A stretch of DNA of 64,000 bases from Clostridiales bacterium (lineage in GTDB: Bacteria > Bacillota > Clostridia > Peptostreptococcales > Anaerovoracaceae): assembly GCA_009776955.1 (NCBI GenBank), contig WRMW01000001.1, forward strand, positions 346,235 to 410,234. The letters run 5' to 3'. Position 1 is the stretch's first letter. The number at the start of each line of letters is the position of its first letter. Below, in pieces: positions 43,504-51,997 of this stretch. The position numbers were made by a program, and so were the translations under genes. The notes under the pieces are model-generated. The model saw only the letters and a program-made list of their open reading frames with translations. It had not been told where the DNA came from and did not search any database.

Positions 43504-46190
43504 CTCCGCCGCCCGCCCATAACCCTGTCCAGTTCCTCGCTCAGCCTCTCCCGCTCCCCGCTACCGTCGGTCCGGAAGCGGAGCAAGGGCAGATTGTATT
43601 TCCTTAGGATGCTGTCTTTCATTTTGTCTCGTTCTTCTTGTCTGGTTCCTTTTTTGTGGAATCCCGACCCATCGACCTCTATAGCAAGCCGTGGAGTTTT
43701 GGTTACGGTATCGGCGATTAGGAAATCCACATGAGTCCAGTCGTTCATTGCGTATTTCGCTTCTTCTCTGTCAAGCAGGCTCATGTTCCTAAGAAGGGTG
43801 TTCAGACGAACATGGTCGGACACGTTAAGATTATAGTCTTTCTTTTCTTCCAAAACCTCTGTGATGATGCCATACATCAAGTTCTCGCTTGCATACTCCG
43901 ACACCCGAAGATACTTCTTGAGGAACACTTGCCTGCGCTCGGCGTAGCACTTGTAAAGCATATCGAATACCGAATTGATTTTGCTGTCAGCAAGAATCCC
44001 ATCGTGATAATCCACATATTTGATGAGGTCGCCGATGTTGGAGTCTTTTGGAGGCTCTTCGGCGCTGACTACGACAATAAGCTGGTCTATGGCACGGGTA
44101 ATCGCCACATTCAGCCTTTTGTCATTGTCTGTGAATTTGCTGATTTTGTCGTCAACTGTGGATAGTATAATGGCTTTTCTTTCCTGTCCCTGAAATCCAT
44201 CTACAGTCCCTATCTTAACGCTCGTTTCGCCGAACTCTTTTAATAGTGCTTTCTTTTGGTTGCAATAAGGCGCGATGATCCCCAGCGTTTCATCGTCCAC
44301 ACTTAGCTTGTGTTCGGGTATGACTTCCTTTTCGATTACATCAATTTGTCTTTGGTTCATTCGGACGCGAGCATGATTTCCTTTTACTGTCCTGTGAACG
44401 GCCAACGGCTCGGGGTGTGTGCTGTGTTCCGTAAGTATGATGAGTTCATCGTTGTAGAATTTCTTGTTGCTGAACCCAATTATTTTGGGGTGGCATCTAT
44501 AGTGTTCCCTCAACAGGGTCTCTGCCACGCCTTTGTATGTTCCTGACTTGTTTGTCTCGTTTCCTGACATTGCTTTCAACGACGACAGGAGGCTGTGATC
44601 TTTGAAACAATACGTATCGGACAGCGAATATTGCTTAAATATTTCTTCTGTGATTTTCGCAACATCATCCTTCACAACGGGCGGCAGTTGCTTCGAGTCC
44701 CCTACGACGACCACGTTTTTCGCGCAAGAAAGTGCAAGTGCGCCGGAACATATGTCCACTTGTGAGGATTCATCGATGATCACCATGTCGTACATCGTGT
44801 CACGACTCAAGCTGCTTCTTAGCGAATACGTCGTGCTCATCACGATAGGATAGTCATCGAGAAAACACTCTGAATTCTTCCAAAAGTCTTCGTGGTTGTA
44901 AACTTTGCGCGGTTTTGTTCCATATTTTTTGTACAGACAGTTGCGGAAGAGTTCTGTGGAAATCTCAGTATATTCCTGTAGCCTTGCATCTAATCCATAA
45001 TTCTCAATGTCGTGCTCCATTTTGTCAATTTTCCTCTTTAGCTCAGGAATTCTAAAATCGTAGAAAAGGCGTTGGTATGCCTCGATTAGATCTTCTCGGG
45101 CATGTTCTTTCAGCAATTTGCGAATAAAGCGCCTGCTTGGACTGAAGATTTCCATGAGTGCCCTAAACAGTTCGGCAACCACCCCGCCACCAGTCCATTC
45201 TTCGCATAGCAACCATAGGTCGAGGGCTTTTTTTGAACTGTTTCCTTTGGGTTTTCGAAAGACATCGGCTTCCACCAGCGTCTTTTCGCTCTTTGCTTCG
45301 CGTAGGAAATGTTTTTTCTCAGTTGCTATGGAAGACAGTTCATGCTTCAGATGCGCCAGATCGTTCTTTTGTTCGAGCATTCTTTTCAGACTGGCGTACC
45401 GTTTCTCCAAATCCTTTGACTTTGAAGCCTCTTGCTGCGCGTCAATTTGCCAGTTCGTCCTGTCGGGCATCGGCGGTTGCGAAGCAATGAACTTTTCCTT
45501 GTTTTCTTTTTTTCCCAACAAAGCCGCGATGAAGCCGAAGCCTTGCTTTTCTAGTTTTTCGAGTACATTTTCCGTGGCGGTGTTGTTGTTCGAGACGACA
45601 GCAACGGTTTTCCCCTGCATGACCGCGTTTACGACAATGTTTAGGATGACCTGCGTCTTTCCCGTTCCGGGAGGGCCTTCGATTATGCTGAGCCTGTTTG
45701 AAAAAGCTTTGTCTAACGCATCCTTTTGGCTCAAATTGAATGCGAATGGGAATATGTGAGGACTTGCTTCCTTGGCAGGCTTGCTTACGGAAAATTTCCC
45801 TGAAAGATACCAAGCGAGGGCGCAATCTGGTTCCACAAAGTCGACCTCCTTGAAAGCCTTGAGGGTGTTGAATTTGCTTTCGTCTCTTTCTTCAACGTTT
45901 TCGGAAACATCCTTGGGGCTTCCCTTTTCTTTTTCCTCGTCTTTCTCGATGACCCCTGCCACTTCAGCAATTTCTTTCAAGTAGCTAAAGCAGCTATTGG
46001 ATTGTTTGTCATTCAAGGCGGATTTGACTACATCTACGTTACTTGCAAAAGGAGTGTAAGCGTCTGGCTTTGTTTGATTCTTATAAAAGATATGGTATTT
46101 GTCGCCTACTCTTTCGCAACTTACGATGTTCTCGGTTTTATCTCTTCGGATTCCATCTTTTCCTGTTATATATATTCGTTCGTTTATCAT
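43500..46190 (-). CDS. Superfamily 1 helicase with C-terminal nuclease-like domain
   Basis: The 896-residue protein is a DNA2/NAM7-type (AAA_11/AAA_12) helicase. Walker A is IIEGPPGTGKTQVILN, motif II is MVIIDESSQVD, followed by GDSKQLPPV, TVDGFQGQERKAIILSTV and RLNVAITRAIDQLIVV. The C-terminal 100 residues look like a DUF559/DUF2726 nuclease (DFLIADTV... RLAIEVDGSGFHKKGTRQEERD). Such helicase-nuclease fusions are common in phage-defence regions. It is AT-richer than the acs and hdr genes and lies beside a toxin-antitoxin-like pair. Confidence 0.85.
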   Translation of the reverse strand: MINERIYITGKDGIRRDKTENIVSCERVGDKYHIFYKNQTKPDAYTPFASNVDVVKSALNDKQSNSCFSYLKEIAEVAGVIEKDEEKEKGSPKDVSENVEERDESKFNTLKAFKEVDFVEPDCALAWYLSGKFSVSKPAKEASPHIFPFAFNLSQKDALDKAFSNRLSIIEGPPGTGKTQVILNIVVNAVMQGKTVAVVSNNNTATENVLEKLEKQGFGFIAALLGKKENKEKFIASQPPMPDRTNWQIDAQQEASKSKDLEKRYASLKRMLEQKNDLAHLKHELSSIATEKKHFLREAKSEKTLVEADVFRKPKGNSSKKALDLWLLCEEWTGGGVVAELFRALMEIFSPSRRFIRKLLKEHAREDLIEAYQRLFYDFRIPELKRKIDKMEHDIENYGLDARLQEYTEISTELFRNCLYKKYGTKPRKVYNHEDFWKNSECFLDDYPIVMSTTYSLRSSLSRDTMYDMVIIDESSQVDICSGALALSCAKNVVVVGDSKQLPPVVKDDVAKITEEIFKQYSLSDTYCFKDHSLLSSLKAMSGNETNKSGTYKGVAETLLREHYRCHPKIIGFSNKKFYNDELIILTEHSTHPEPLAVHRTVKGNHARVRMNQRQIDVIEKEVIPEHKLSVDDETLGIIAPYCNQKKALLKEFGETSVKIGTVDGFQGQERKAIILSTVDDKISKFTDNDKRLNVAITRAIDQLIVVVSAEEPPKDSNIGDLIKYVDYHDGILADSKINSVFDMLYKCYAERRQVFLKKYLRVSEYASENLMYGIITEVLEEKKDYNLNVSDHVRLNTLLRNMSLLDREEAKYAMNDWTHVDFLIADTVTKTPRLAIEVDGSGFHKKGTRQEERDKMKDSILRKYNLPLLRFRTDGSGERERLSEELDRVMGGRRS

Positions 46191-46321
46191 GCTGGACTCT
46201 CTTTTCGCACTCCTGTGTTTATGGTCTCTTCCTCAGGGTTTTCAAGGTGAATGTATAGCACCTGAAAAAATATCTCAAGAACGGTTTTCTCGCCCCCGCA
46301 AGCAGCATACCAATCCCCCCC

Positions 46322-47845
46322 CTACCCGTTTATCTCCAGTATCCGTATCGACAGCGTTATATGCGACCGCACCCTCTCATCCGAGAGGTCCACGCCCGTC
46401 AGCGCCGTTATCTGCTTCAGCCGGTAGTAGAGCGAGTTTCTGTGCAGATACAGCCTGTCCGCCGCCTGAGCCGTGTCCCCCAAACACTCCACAAACACCT
46501 TGAGCGTTGGCAGCAAATTCATTTTCTTTTCGCGGTCATGCTCAAGCAAGGTGAATATCGCAGGGTGGCAGATTGCCAGCCTCTGGTCGTTATTTCCATA
46601 TTTCTCTAATACGTCATACCCCACCACCTCGCCGTAGCCAAAGACCTTTGAGGCCTTGTCCGTCAGCTTGCCGAACCGCGTCGCCGCCACAGCCTGGTTG
46701 TAGTGCGTCGTAAGCGCCTGCGGGTCGGAAAACCCAAGCGAAAACCCTATGCACACGTCGAACTCCCCGAGGTAGAAGCCTATAAGATGCACCAATTTCT
46801 CGCGTAGCTCCTCGTCGAGCTTTGAATTTATGACGAGGATGATATTGGAGCCGTCCGCGACCGTGAAGCCGCTTTCCAAGTTCGACATAAGCAGCTCCAT
46901 TATGCGCGGCAGCAAAAAAGCGTTCTCCGAAGTGTCCACGTCCGTGACCGTATAGACCACGAAATAGTCGCCCTTGGTCAGCCCCACTTGGGCGAAGGCG
47001 GTCTTGGTCAGCTCGGGGTCCACGATGGATCCGTTCATTATCCCCAGAAACAAGTCGTTGTCCAGCGACTTGTGCCTCGCCTTCGGCATATTCGCCTGCC
47101 TCGCAAGCACCACGCTCATAAGCTCCGTCAGCGACTCGCACACGTCCATCATGCCCGGCGTGAACGGCGTGTCTATCTCGATGCACGAGAAAAATCCCAC
47201 TATCTCGCCCTCCACCTTTATAGTGCTGTACAGCGTCCTGTGCGCCAAAAAGTCCAGTTTGTGAATGATCGGTCTCGGCGAAATCGCAGACGACTCCACG
47301 GACACGTTGCTGTTGAGCATCGCGAATATATAGTCGGCGCTGTGGTGCCCGCTCTGCTGCATGAATATGTATTCGTTGTCCCTAAAGCCGTCCGTCGGAT
47401 AGCTTCTGAGCCGTGCCAGTGTCCTATAGCTGCTGTCGTCGATAAAAAACGGATTCCGCAACACAGGGATGCACTTCTCGAGGATGGTCTCGATGCTGTC
47501 CCCGACCGCGATGGTCTTGTAAAGGTCCTCGTACCACTCATAATAGCTCTGAAAGCACTCACGTATCCTGTTGAGAAGCAGCTCCGTGTCGCCCGCCGCC
47601 GTCATAAGGCAATGCCCCTGCTCAGGCTGAAATTCAACCGCTCCCGCCGCCACGAACGCGTTCGCCTGTCCGCCCGCCTCGTTCCACTGCCCCTCCGTCA
47701 TCAGGTAGATGTATTCAGGGTCATAGCCTTCGCCGGGCTCTGGCAGCCGCACGTCTCTAAACCTCAGCCTGGCATTGCCGGCAAGCCCTACCTCGAAGCC
47801 CTTGTTCACCAAATAGTCTTTCAACATTTCCGGGGATACACGCAT
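46322..47845 (-). CDS. PucR/CdaR-family regulator (Mo-enzyme operon-linked)
   Basis: This 507-residue regulator has a C-terminal PucR helix-turn-helix (TLKVFVECLGDTAQAADRLYLHRNSLYYRLKQITALTGV). The long N-terminal part contains a GAF-like region (ILRNPFFIDDSSYRTLARL). It is divergent from the transhydroxylase-family operon across a 160-bp gap that holds an inverted repeat and a shared 12-mer, so it probably controls that operon in response to an aromatic or related ligand. It is a paralogue of the regulator at 27092. Confidence 0.85.
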   Translation of the reverse strand: MRVSPEMLKDYLVNKGFEVGLAGNARLRFRDVRLPEPGEGYDPEYIYLMTEGQWNEAGGQANAFVAAGAVEFQPEQGHCLMTAAGDTELLLNRIRECFQSYYEWYEDLYKTIAVGDSIETILEKCIPVLRNPFFIDDSSYRTLARLRSYPTDGFRDNEYIFMQQSGHHSADYIFAMLNSNVSVESSAISPRPIIHKLDFLAHRTLYSTIKVEGEIVGFFSCIEIDTPFTPGMMDVCESLTELMSVVLARQANMPKARHKSLDNDLFLGIMNGSIVDPELTKTAFAQVGLTKGDYFVVYTVTDVDTSENAFLLPRIMELLMSNLESGFTVADGSNIILVINSKLDEELREKLVHLIGFYLGEFDVCIGFSLGFSDPQALTTHYNQAVAATRFGKLTDKASKVFGYGEVVGYDVLEKYGNNDQRLAICHPAIFTLLEHDREKKMNLLPTLKVFVECLGDTAQAADRLYLHRNSLYYRLKQITALTGVDLSDERVRSHITLSIRILEING

Positions 47846-47898
47846 AATTCTCTCCTTGCTTGCGCCTTTTGGGTAATCTCACAAAACCAGTATCGATG

Positions 47899-47968
47899 TT
47901 TGTGATGTGTGTGCTTGATAACTAGCTTCCTGACCGCTATCCTATCACTTATTGGAATATATCACAAA
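47899..47968 (+). promoter_or_regulatory. Promoter and putative operators of the transhydroxylase-family operon
   Basis: TTGATA (47915-47920), 17 bp, TATCCT (47938-47943) form a promoter. TTTGTGAT (47899-47906) and ATCACAAA (47961-47968) are a perfect inverted repeat flanking it, 54 bp apart. TGATGTGTGTGC (47903-47914) abuts the -35 and is also found in the phloroglucinol-type operon promoter. Confidence 0.65.
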
Positions 47969-48005
47969 TAGTTTTTTTTAGAGGGAAAAATAAAGAGGAA
48001 AGCAA

Positions 48006-51000
48006 ATGAACACAGTCGATCGTCTGAAAAAAATCAAGCCCATGGATTCCGTCAACAAAATGATGTTCAGCGGCACCGCTTTCGCGTTGGACAAGGTGCT
48101 CACCTCAATGGCGGTGGCATTCCCTGAGTTCAAGAAAGAAATGGCGCGCTACGACGCAAAAGTCCAGATGAAGCTCCGCGACGATACCTTCGGCCGCTTC
48201 TTCGTGTTCAAGGGCGGCACGGTCACGGCGCAGACGGGCGTATTCCCCGGCGCAGACCTGACCATGATATTCGAGACATGGGAGATAGCCCGCAAGCTTA
48301 CGTTCGTCATCAGGAACCAGATGGACTTCGTGAACGCGGCAAAGAACCAGAATCTGCAATTGCTCGGCGATGACGAGCTTTCAGACTGGTTTTCTGGCCT
48401 GCTTCTCAAGGTGTTTGCGGCGCCTATACTCTACGGCGGCGCATACGGCACCAAGATGCCAAACGGCGAGATTCGCTATGTGAACGGCACAAACGGCGGC
48501 GCCGTGTTCGTCTACGTCAAGGACGGACGCATCGTGCGCATCACGCCGCTCGAATTCGACCAGGACGACCCCGCCCCATGGACTATCGAGGCGAAGGGCA
48601 AGAGGTTCACGCCGCCGAAACGCAGCACCATATCCGCCCACACCATGTCGCTCAAGTCGCTAGTCTACTCGCCCGACCGCATCCTCTACCCGATGAAGCG
48701 CGTAGACTTCGACCCGAACGGCGAACGCAACCCCCAAAACAGAGGCGTCTCAGGCTACGAACGCATTTCATGGGAGGAAGCGTCCGACATAGTGGCAAAC
48801 GAGATAATGCGCGTCAGGAAAGAATACGGCGCCGGCGCGGTGTTCCATACGTCAGGCAGCCACCACACCTGGGGCAATATCGGCTATTACACAAGCTGCA
48901 CGCGCCGCTTCTTCAACTGTCTGGGCGCCACATTCGATGCCCGCAACCCCGACAGTTGGGAGGGCTTTGCATGGGGGGCGGTCCACCATTACGGAGGCAG
49001 CGCAAGGAACGGCGGGGCTGAGTTCTACGGCACGGTCGAGGACTGCATGAAAAACGCCGAAATGATAGTGTTCTGGTCGGCGGACCCCGAAGCCACCAAC
49101 GGCATATACGGCGCACAGGAAGGCACCATACGCCGCGCATGGATGAAGGAGCTCGGCATCGAGGCCGTGCATATAGACCCGTTTTATAATTGTACAGCGT
49201 CGGTGTTCAAGGGGACGTGGATAGCGCCGAGGCCAGGCACGGACACCGCCATGGCCCTCGCCATAGCCCACCAATGGATAAAGGACGGCACCTACGACCA
49301 CGACTTCGTGGAAAACCGTTCAGTCGGCTTCGATGTCTGGAAACGCTATATAATGGGCGAGGACGACGGGATTCCAAAGGACGCGAAGTGGCAAGAGAAG
49401 GAAACGCACGTACCGGCTCGCATCGTCACCGCCTTGGCGAAAAAATGGGGCAGCAAGCGCACCTATCTCGCTTCCGGCGGCATCCACTCATTCGGCGGCG
49501 CCTGCAGGTACGCCTACGCCACGGAATGGGCGAGCGCCATGGTCTGCCTTGTCGCCATGCAGGGATGGGGCAAGCCCGGCGTAAACTTCGGCGGCCTGCA
49601 GCACGGCACCCCGCTCGACACGCACTTCTGGTTCCCAGGCTACGCCGAGGGCGGGATGTCCGGCGCCTACTCCGACAACGCCGCAGGCGTGCAGGTCTAC
49701 AACCGTATGCCACAAAGCCCCTCGGTCAACTCAAACATCCAGGCCATCCCGCGCGTCCGCATACCCGAAGCCATCATCAACAAAAAGACCCAAGCCCATA
49801 TCGCGGGCGTGTTCTCGCACAATTCCCAGTTCCCGCTTATGAAATACCCCGCGCCCGGCCACAACCCGGTCAAGATGTACTACAAATTCGGCGGCTCGCA
49901 TATCGGCACGCAGCCAGAGTCAAACCGCTTCGTCAATATGTACCGCACGGACAGCTTGGAATTTGTCGTGAACCAGGCCATATGGATGGAGGGCGAGACG
50001 CGCTTCGCGGACGTCATCCTGCCCGCCTGCACAAACTTCGAGCGTTGGGACATCGCCGAGACCGCAAACTGCGGCGGCTATATCGAAAAGGCCTACTTGC
50101 AGAACAATTACCGTACCATCCACATCCAGCACAAATGCATCGAGCCCCTTGGCGAATCCAAGCCGGACTTTGAAATTTATTCAATAATTGCCCGCAAACT
50201 CGGCCTTGGCCAGGTGTACAGCGAGGGGAACAGCGACTTCGACTGGGTCAAACGTGTGTTCGATGCCAGCGACCTCCCCACCCGCATAGACTGGATGAAA
50301 TTTTTGGAAAAGGGCTACTACGTGGTTCCGCCGCTGCCCGAAAACCGCCGCGACCCGGTTGCGTACAATTGGTTTTACGAGGGCCGCAAAAAAGACACGC
50401 CGGAGCTTACGCCGCTGCCGTCCGAATATTACGGGCGTTTCGGCGAGGGGCTGCAGACGCAGTCGGGGCTGTTTGAGTTCGAGAGCCAGACCCTCAAGCG
50501 CTTCGCGCCGGACGATGACGAGCGGGCGCCCATAGTCAAGTACAAGCCCTCGTGGGAGGGTCCGCGCTCAGTGCTGTTCGACAAATATCCCTTGCAGGTC
50601 ATTTCGACCCATCCGCGCTACTCCTTCCACACCATGCAGGACGGAAAGCAGGGATTCGCCAACGAGATAGAGGAGCATCGTCTGCGGATAGACGGCTTCG
50701 ACTACTGGATATGCCGCATGAACCCCAAGGACGTGGGCGAACGCGGCCTCAAGGCCGGCGACATCATCGAGATATTCAACGACAGGGGCAGCGTGCTTTG
50801 CGGTCTCGAGATCACGAACCGCGTCCCCGTAGGGCTTATCCACACCCACGAGAGCTGCGCGGACTACAGGCCTGTCGGCGTGCCCGGCAAGAGCCCTGAC
50901 AGGAACGGCTGCATCAACAACCTTACGCCAGGCCGTACGCTCTCGAAGTACGCCCACGGCATCGCGCCGAACTCCTGCCTCGTCCAAGTACGCAAATGGG

Positions 51001-51107
51001 TCGAGCCGGAGGATCCCCAGAACTATATAAGCGACTTCGCCAAACTAAAAGGCCCCGCGGTGAACTCCGCCGCCGAGCAAGAATTGACATATGAGGAGGG
51101 CAGATAA
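48006..51107 (+). CDS. athL: Pyrogallol-phloroglucinol transhydroxylase-family Mo enzyme, large subunit, with SCP2-like N-terminal extension
   Basis: This 1033-residue bis-MGD enzyme is in the DMSO reductase superfamily. From about residue 150 it follows the Pelobacter acidigallici transhydroxylase large subunit closely: FVYVKDGRIVRITPLEF, DFDPNGERNPQNRG, YERISWEEASDIV, RNPDSWEG, LEFVVNQAIWMEGE and ILPACTNFERWDI. As in that enzyme there is no N-terminal [4Fe-4S] motif. The active-site His of SHHTWGN (about 286) and Asp-Ser of NPDSWEG (about 316) are kept. The first ~140 residues look like an SCP2/sterol-carrier-like domain (FVFKGGTVTAQTGVFPGADLTMIFE), absent from the known enzyme. Likely role: hydroxyl transfer or reductive dehydroxylation of a polyhydroxylated aromatic; the exact substrate is inferred. 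Confidence 0.88.
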   Translation: MNTVDRLKKIKPMDSVNKMMFSGTAFALDKVLTSMAVAFPEFKKEMARYDAKVQMKLRDDTFGRFFVFKGGTVTAQTGVFPGADLTMIFETWEIARKLTFVIRNQMDFVNAAKNQNLQLLGDDELSDWFSGLLLKVFAAPILYGGAYGTKMPNGEIRYVNGTNGGAVFVYVKDGRIVRITPLEFDQDDPAPWTIEAKGKRFTPPKRSTISAHTMSLKSLVYSPDRILYPMKRVDFDPNGERNPQNRGVSGYERISWEEASDIVANEIMRVRKEYGAGAVFHTSGSHHTWGNIGYYTSCTRRFFNCLGATFDARNPDSWEGFAWGAVHHYGGSARNGGAEFYGTVEDCMKNAEMIVFWSADPEATNGIYGAQEGTIRRAWMKELGIEAVHIDPFYNCTASVFKGTWIAPRPGTDTAMALAIAHQWIKDGTYDHDFVENRSVGFDVWKRYIMGEDDGIPKDAKWQEKETHVPARIVTALAKKWGSKRTYLASGGIHSFGGACRYAYATEWASAMVCLVAMQGWGKPGVNFGGLQHGTPLDTHFWFPGYAEGGMSGAYSDNAAGVQVYNRMPQSPSVNSNIQAIPRVRIPEAIINKKTQAHIAGVFSHNSQFPLMKYPAPGHNPVKMYYKFGGSHIGTQPESNRFVNMYRTDSLEFVVNQAIWMEGETRFADVILPACTNFERWDIAETANCGGYIEKAYLQNNYRTIHIQHKCIEPLGESKPDFEIYSIIARKLGLGQVYSEGNSDFDWVKRVFDASDLPTRIDWMKFLEKGYYVVPPLPENRRDPVAYNWFYEGRKKDTPELTPLPSEYYGRFGEGLQTQSGLFEFESQTLKRFAPDDDERAPIVKYKPSWEGPRSVLFDKYPLQVISTHPRYSFHTMQDGKQGFANEIEEHRLRIDGFDYWICRMNPKDVGERGLKAGDIIEIFNDRGSVLCGLEITNRVPVGLIHTHESCADYRPVGVPGKSPDRNGCINNLTPGRTLSKYAHGIAPNSCLVQVRKWVEPEDPQNYISDFAKLKGPAVNSAAEQELTYEEGR

Positions 51108-51992
51108 ATGAAGCGTTGGCATATCATATTTGATGTTAATAAATGTATCGGCTGCTACACCTGCATGCTCGCCTGCAAGGACGAGCACGTAGGAAACGAG
51201 TGGCTTCCCTACACGGACAAGCAGAAAAAACGCGACCAGAAATGGATCCTTATGGGCCGCCGCGAACGTGGCGTAGTGCCGCGCGTGGACATCGCCTACA
51301 GACCCACCATCTGCAACCACTGTGACGACCCGCCATGCGCCGAGGCCGTCCCAGGCTGCGTCATAAAGCGCTCCGACGGAATAGTGCTGCTCGACCCGCG
51401 CAAAGCCGTGGGCAATGAAGACCTTGTAAAGGCCTGCCCATTCGGCGCCATAAGCTGGAACGACGAGGCGAACGCCGCGCAGAAATGCACCCTCTGCGCC
51501 CACCTCTTGGACGATGGCTGGAAAGAGCCGCGTTGCGTGCAGTCCTGCTCCCTCCGTGCACTTATGGCAATACATATGGAAGACGCCGAGTTTGAGAAAC
51601 TGGTTGTGGAAAAAGGCCTTGTCTCCATAGCGCCGGAGCACGTCATGCCGCGCGTATGGTACAAAAACCTGCATAGGTTCACGGAAAACATGATAGCCGG
51701 CGAGATCGCCTATATCGAGGACGGCGAGGAAGTATGCGCCGAAAACGTCGAAGTCCTTTTGACAAAGGACGGCGAGACAGTGGCTTCTACATACACATCG
51801 GCCTATGGCGAGTTCTATTTCGACCCCGTCGCGCCGAACAGCGGCGACTACGAGGTAAAAGCCGAGCTTCCGGGCAGGGGCAGCGTATCGCACAAGCTTG
51901 CCATGGGGGATGAAAGCATAGATATCGGCTTGATGCGTCCCGGTATGGAGCCCGAGCCGAGCCACTATGATTGGAAGCCGATAAGGGAGTAA
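51108..51992 (+). CDS. athS: Transhydroxylase-family small subunit (Fe-S electron transfer, C-terminal beta domain)
   Basis: This 294-residue subunit begins 1 nt after the large-subunit stop. It has ferredoxin-like cysteine motifs CIGCYTCMLACKDEH, ICNHCDDPPC and KCTLCAHLLDDGWKEPRC, and the segment RRERGVVPRVDIAYRPT, closely resembling the Pelobacter small subunit. After about residue 205 a transthyretin/Cna-B-like beta domain follows (ENVEVLLTKDGETVASTYTSAYGEFYFD), also as in the known enzyme, which fixes the family. It passes electrons to or from the Mo site. Confidence 0.9.
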   Translation: MKRWHIIFDVNKCIGCYTCMLACKDEHVGNEWLPYTDKQKKRDQKWILMGRRERGVVPRVDIAYRPTICNHCDDPPCAEAVPGCVIKRSDGIVLLDPRKAVGNEDLVKACPFGAISWNDEANAAQKCTLCAHLLDDGWKEPRCVQSCSLRALMAIHMEDAEFEKLVVEKGLVSIAPEHVMPRVWYKNLHRFTENMIAGEIAYIEDGEEVCAENVEVLLTKDGETVASTYTSAYGEFYFDPVAPNSGDYEVKAELPGRGSVSHKLAMGDESIDIGLMRPGMEPEPSHYDWKPIRE

Positions 51993-51997
51993 GACGC

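Noticed and set aside
48006..51107. Formate dehydrogenase or generic Mo oxidoreductase
   Set aside because: No N-terminal [4Fe-4S] motif and no catalytic Cys or Sec; specific motifs and the small subunit's C-terminal beta domain match the transhydroxylase family instead.
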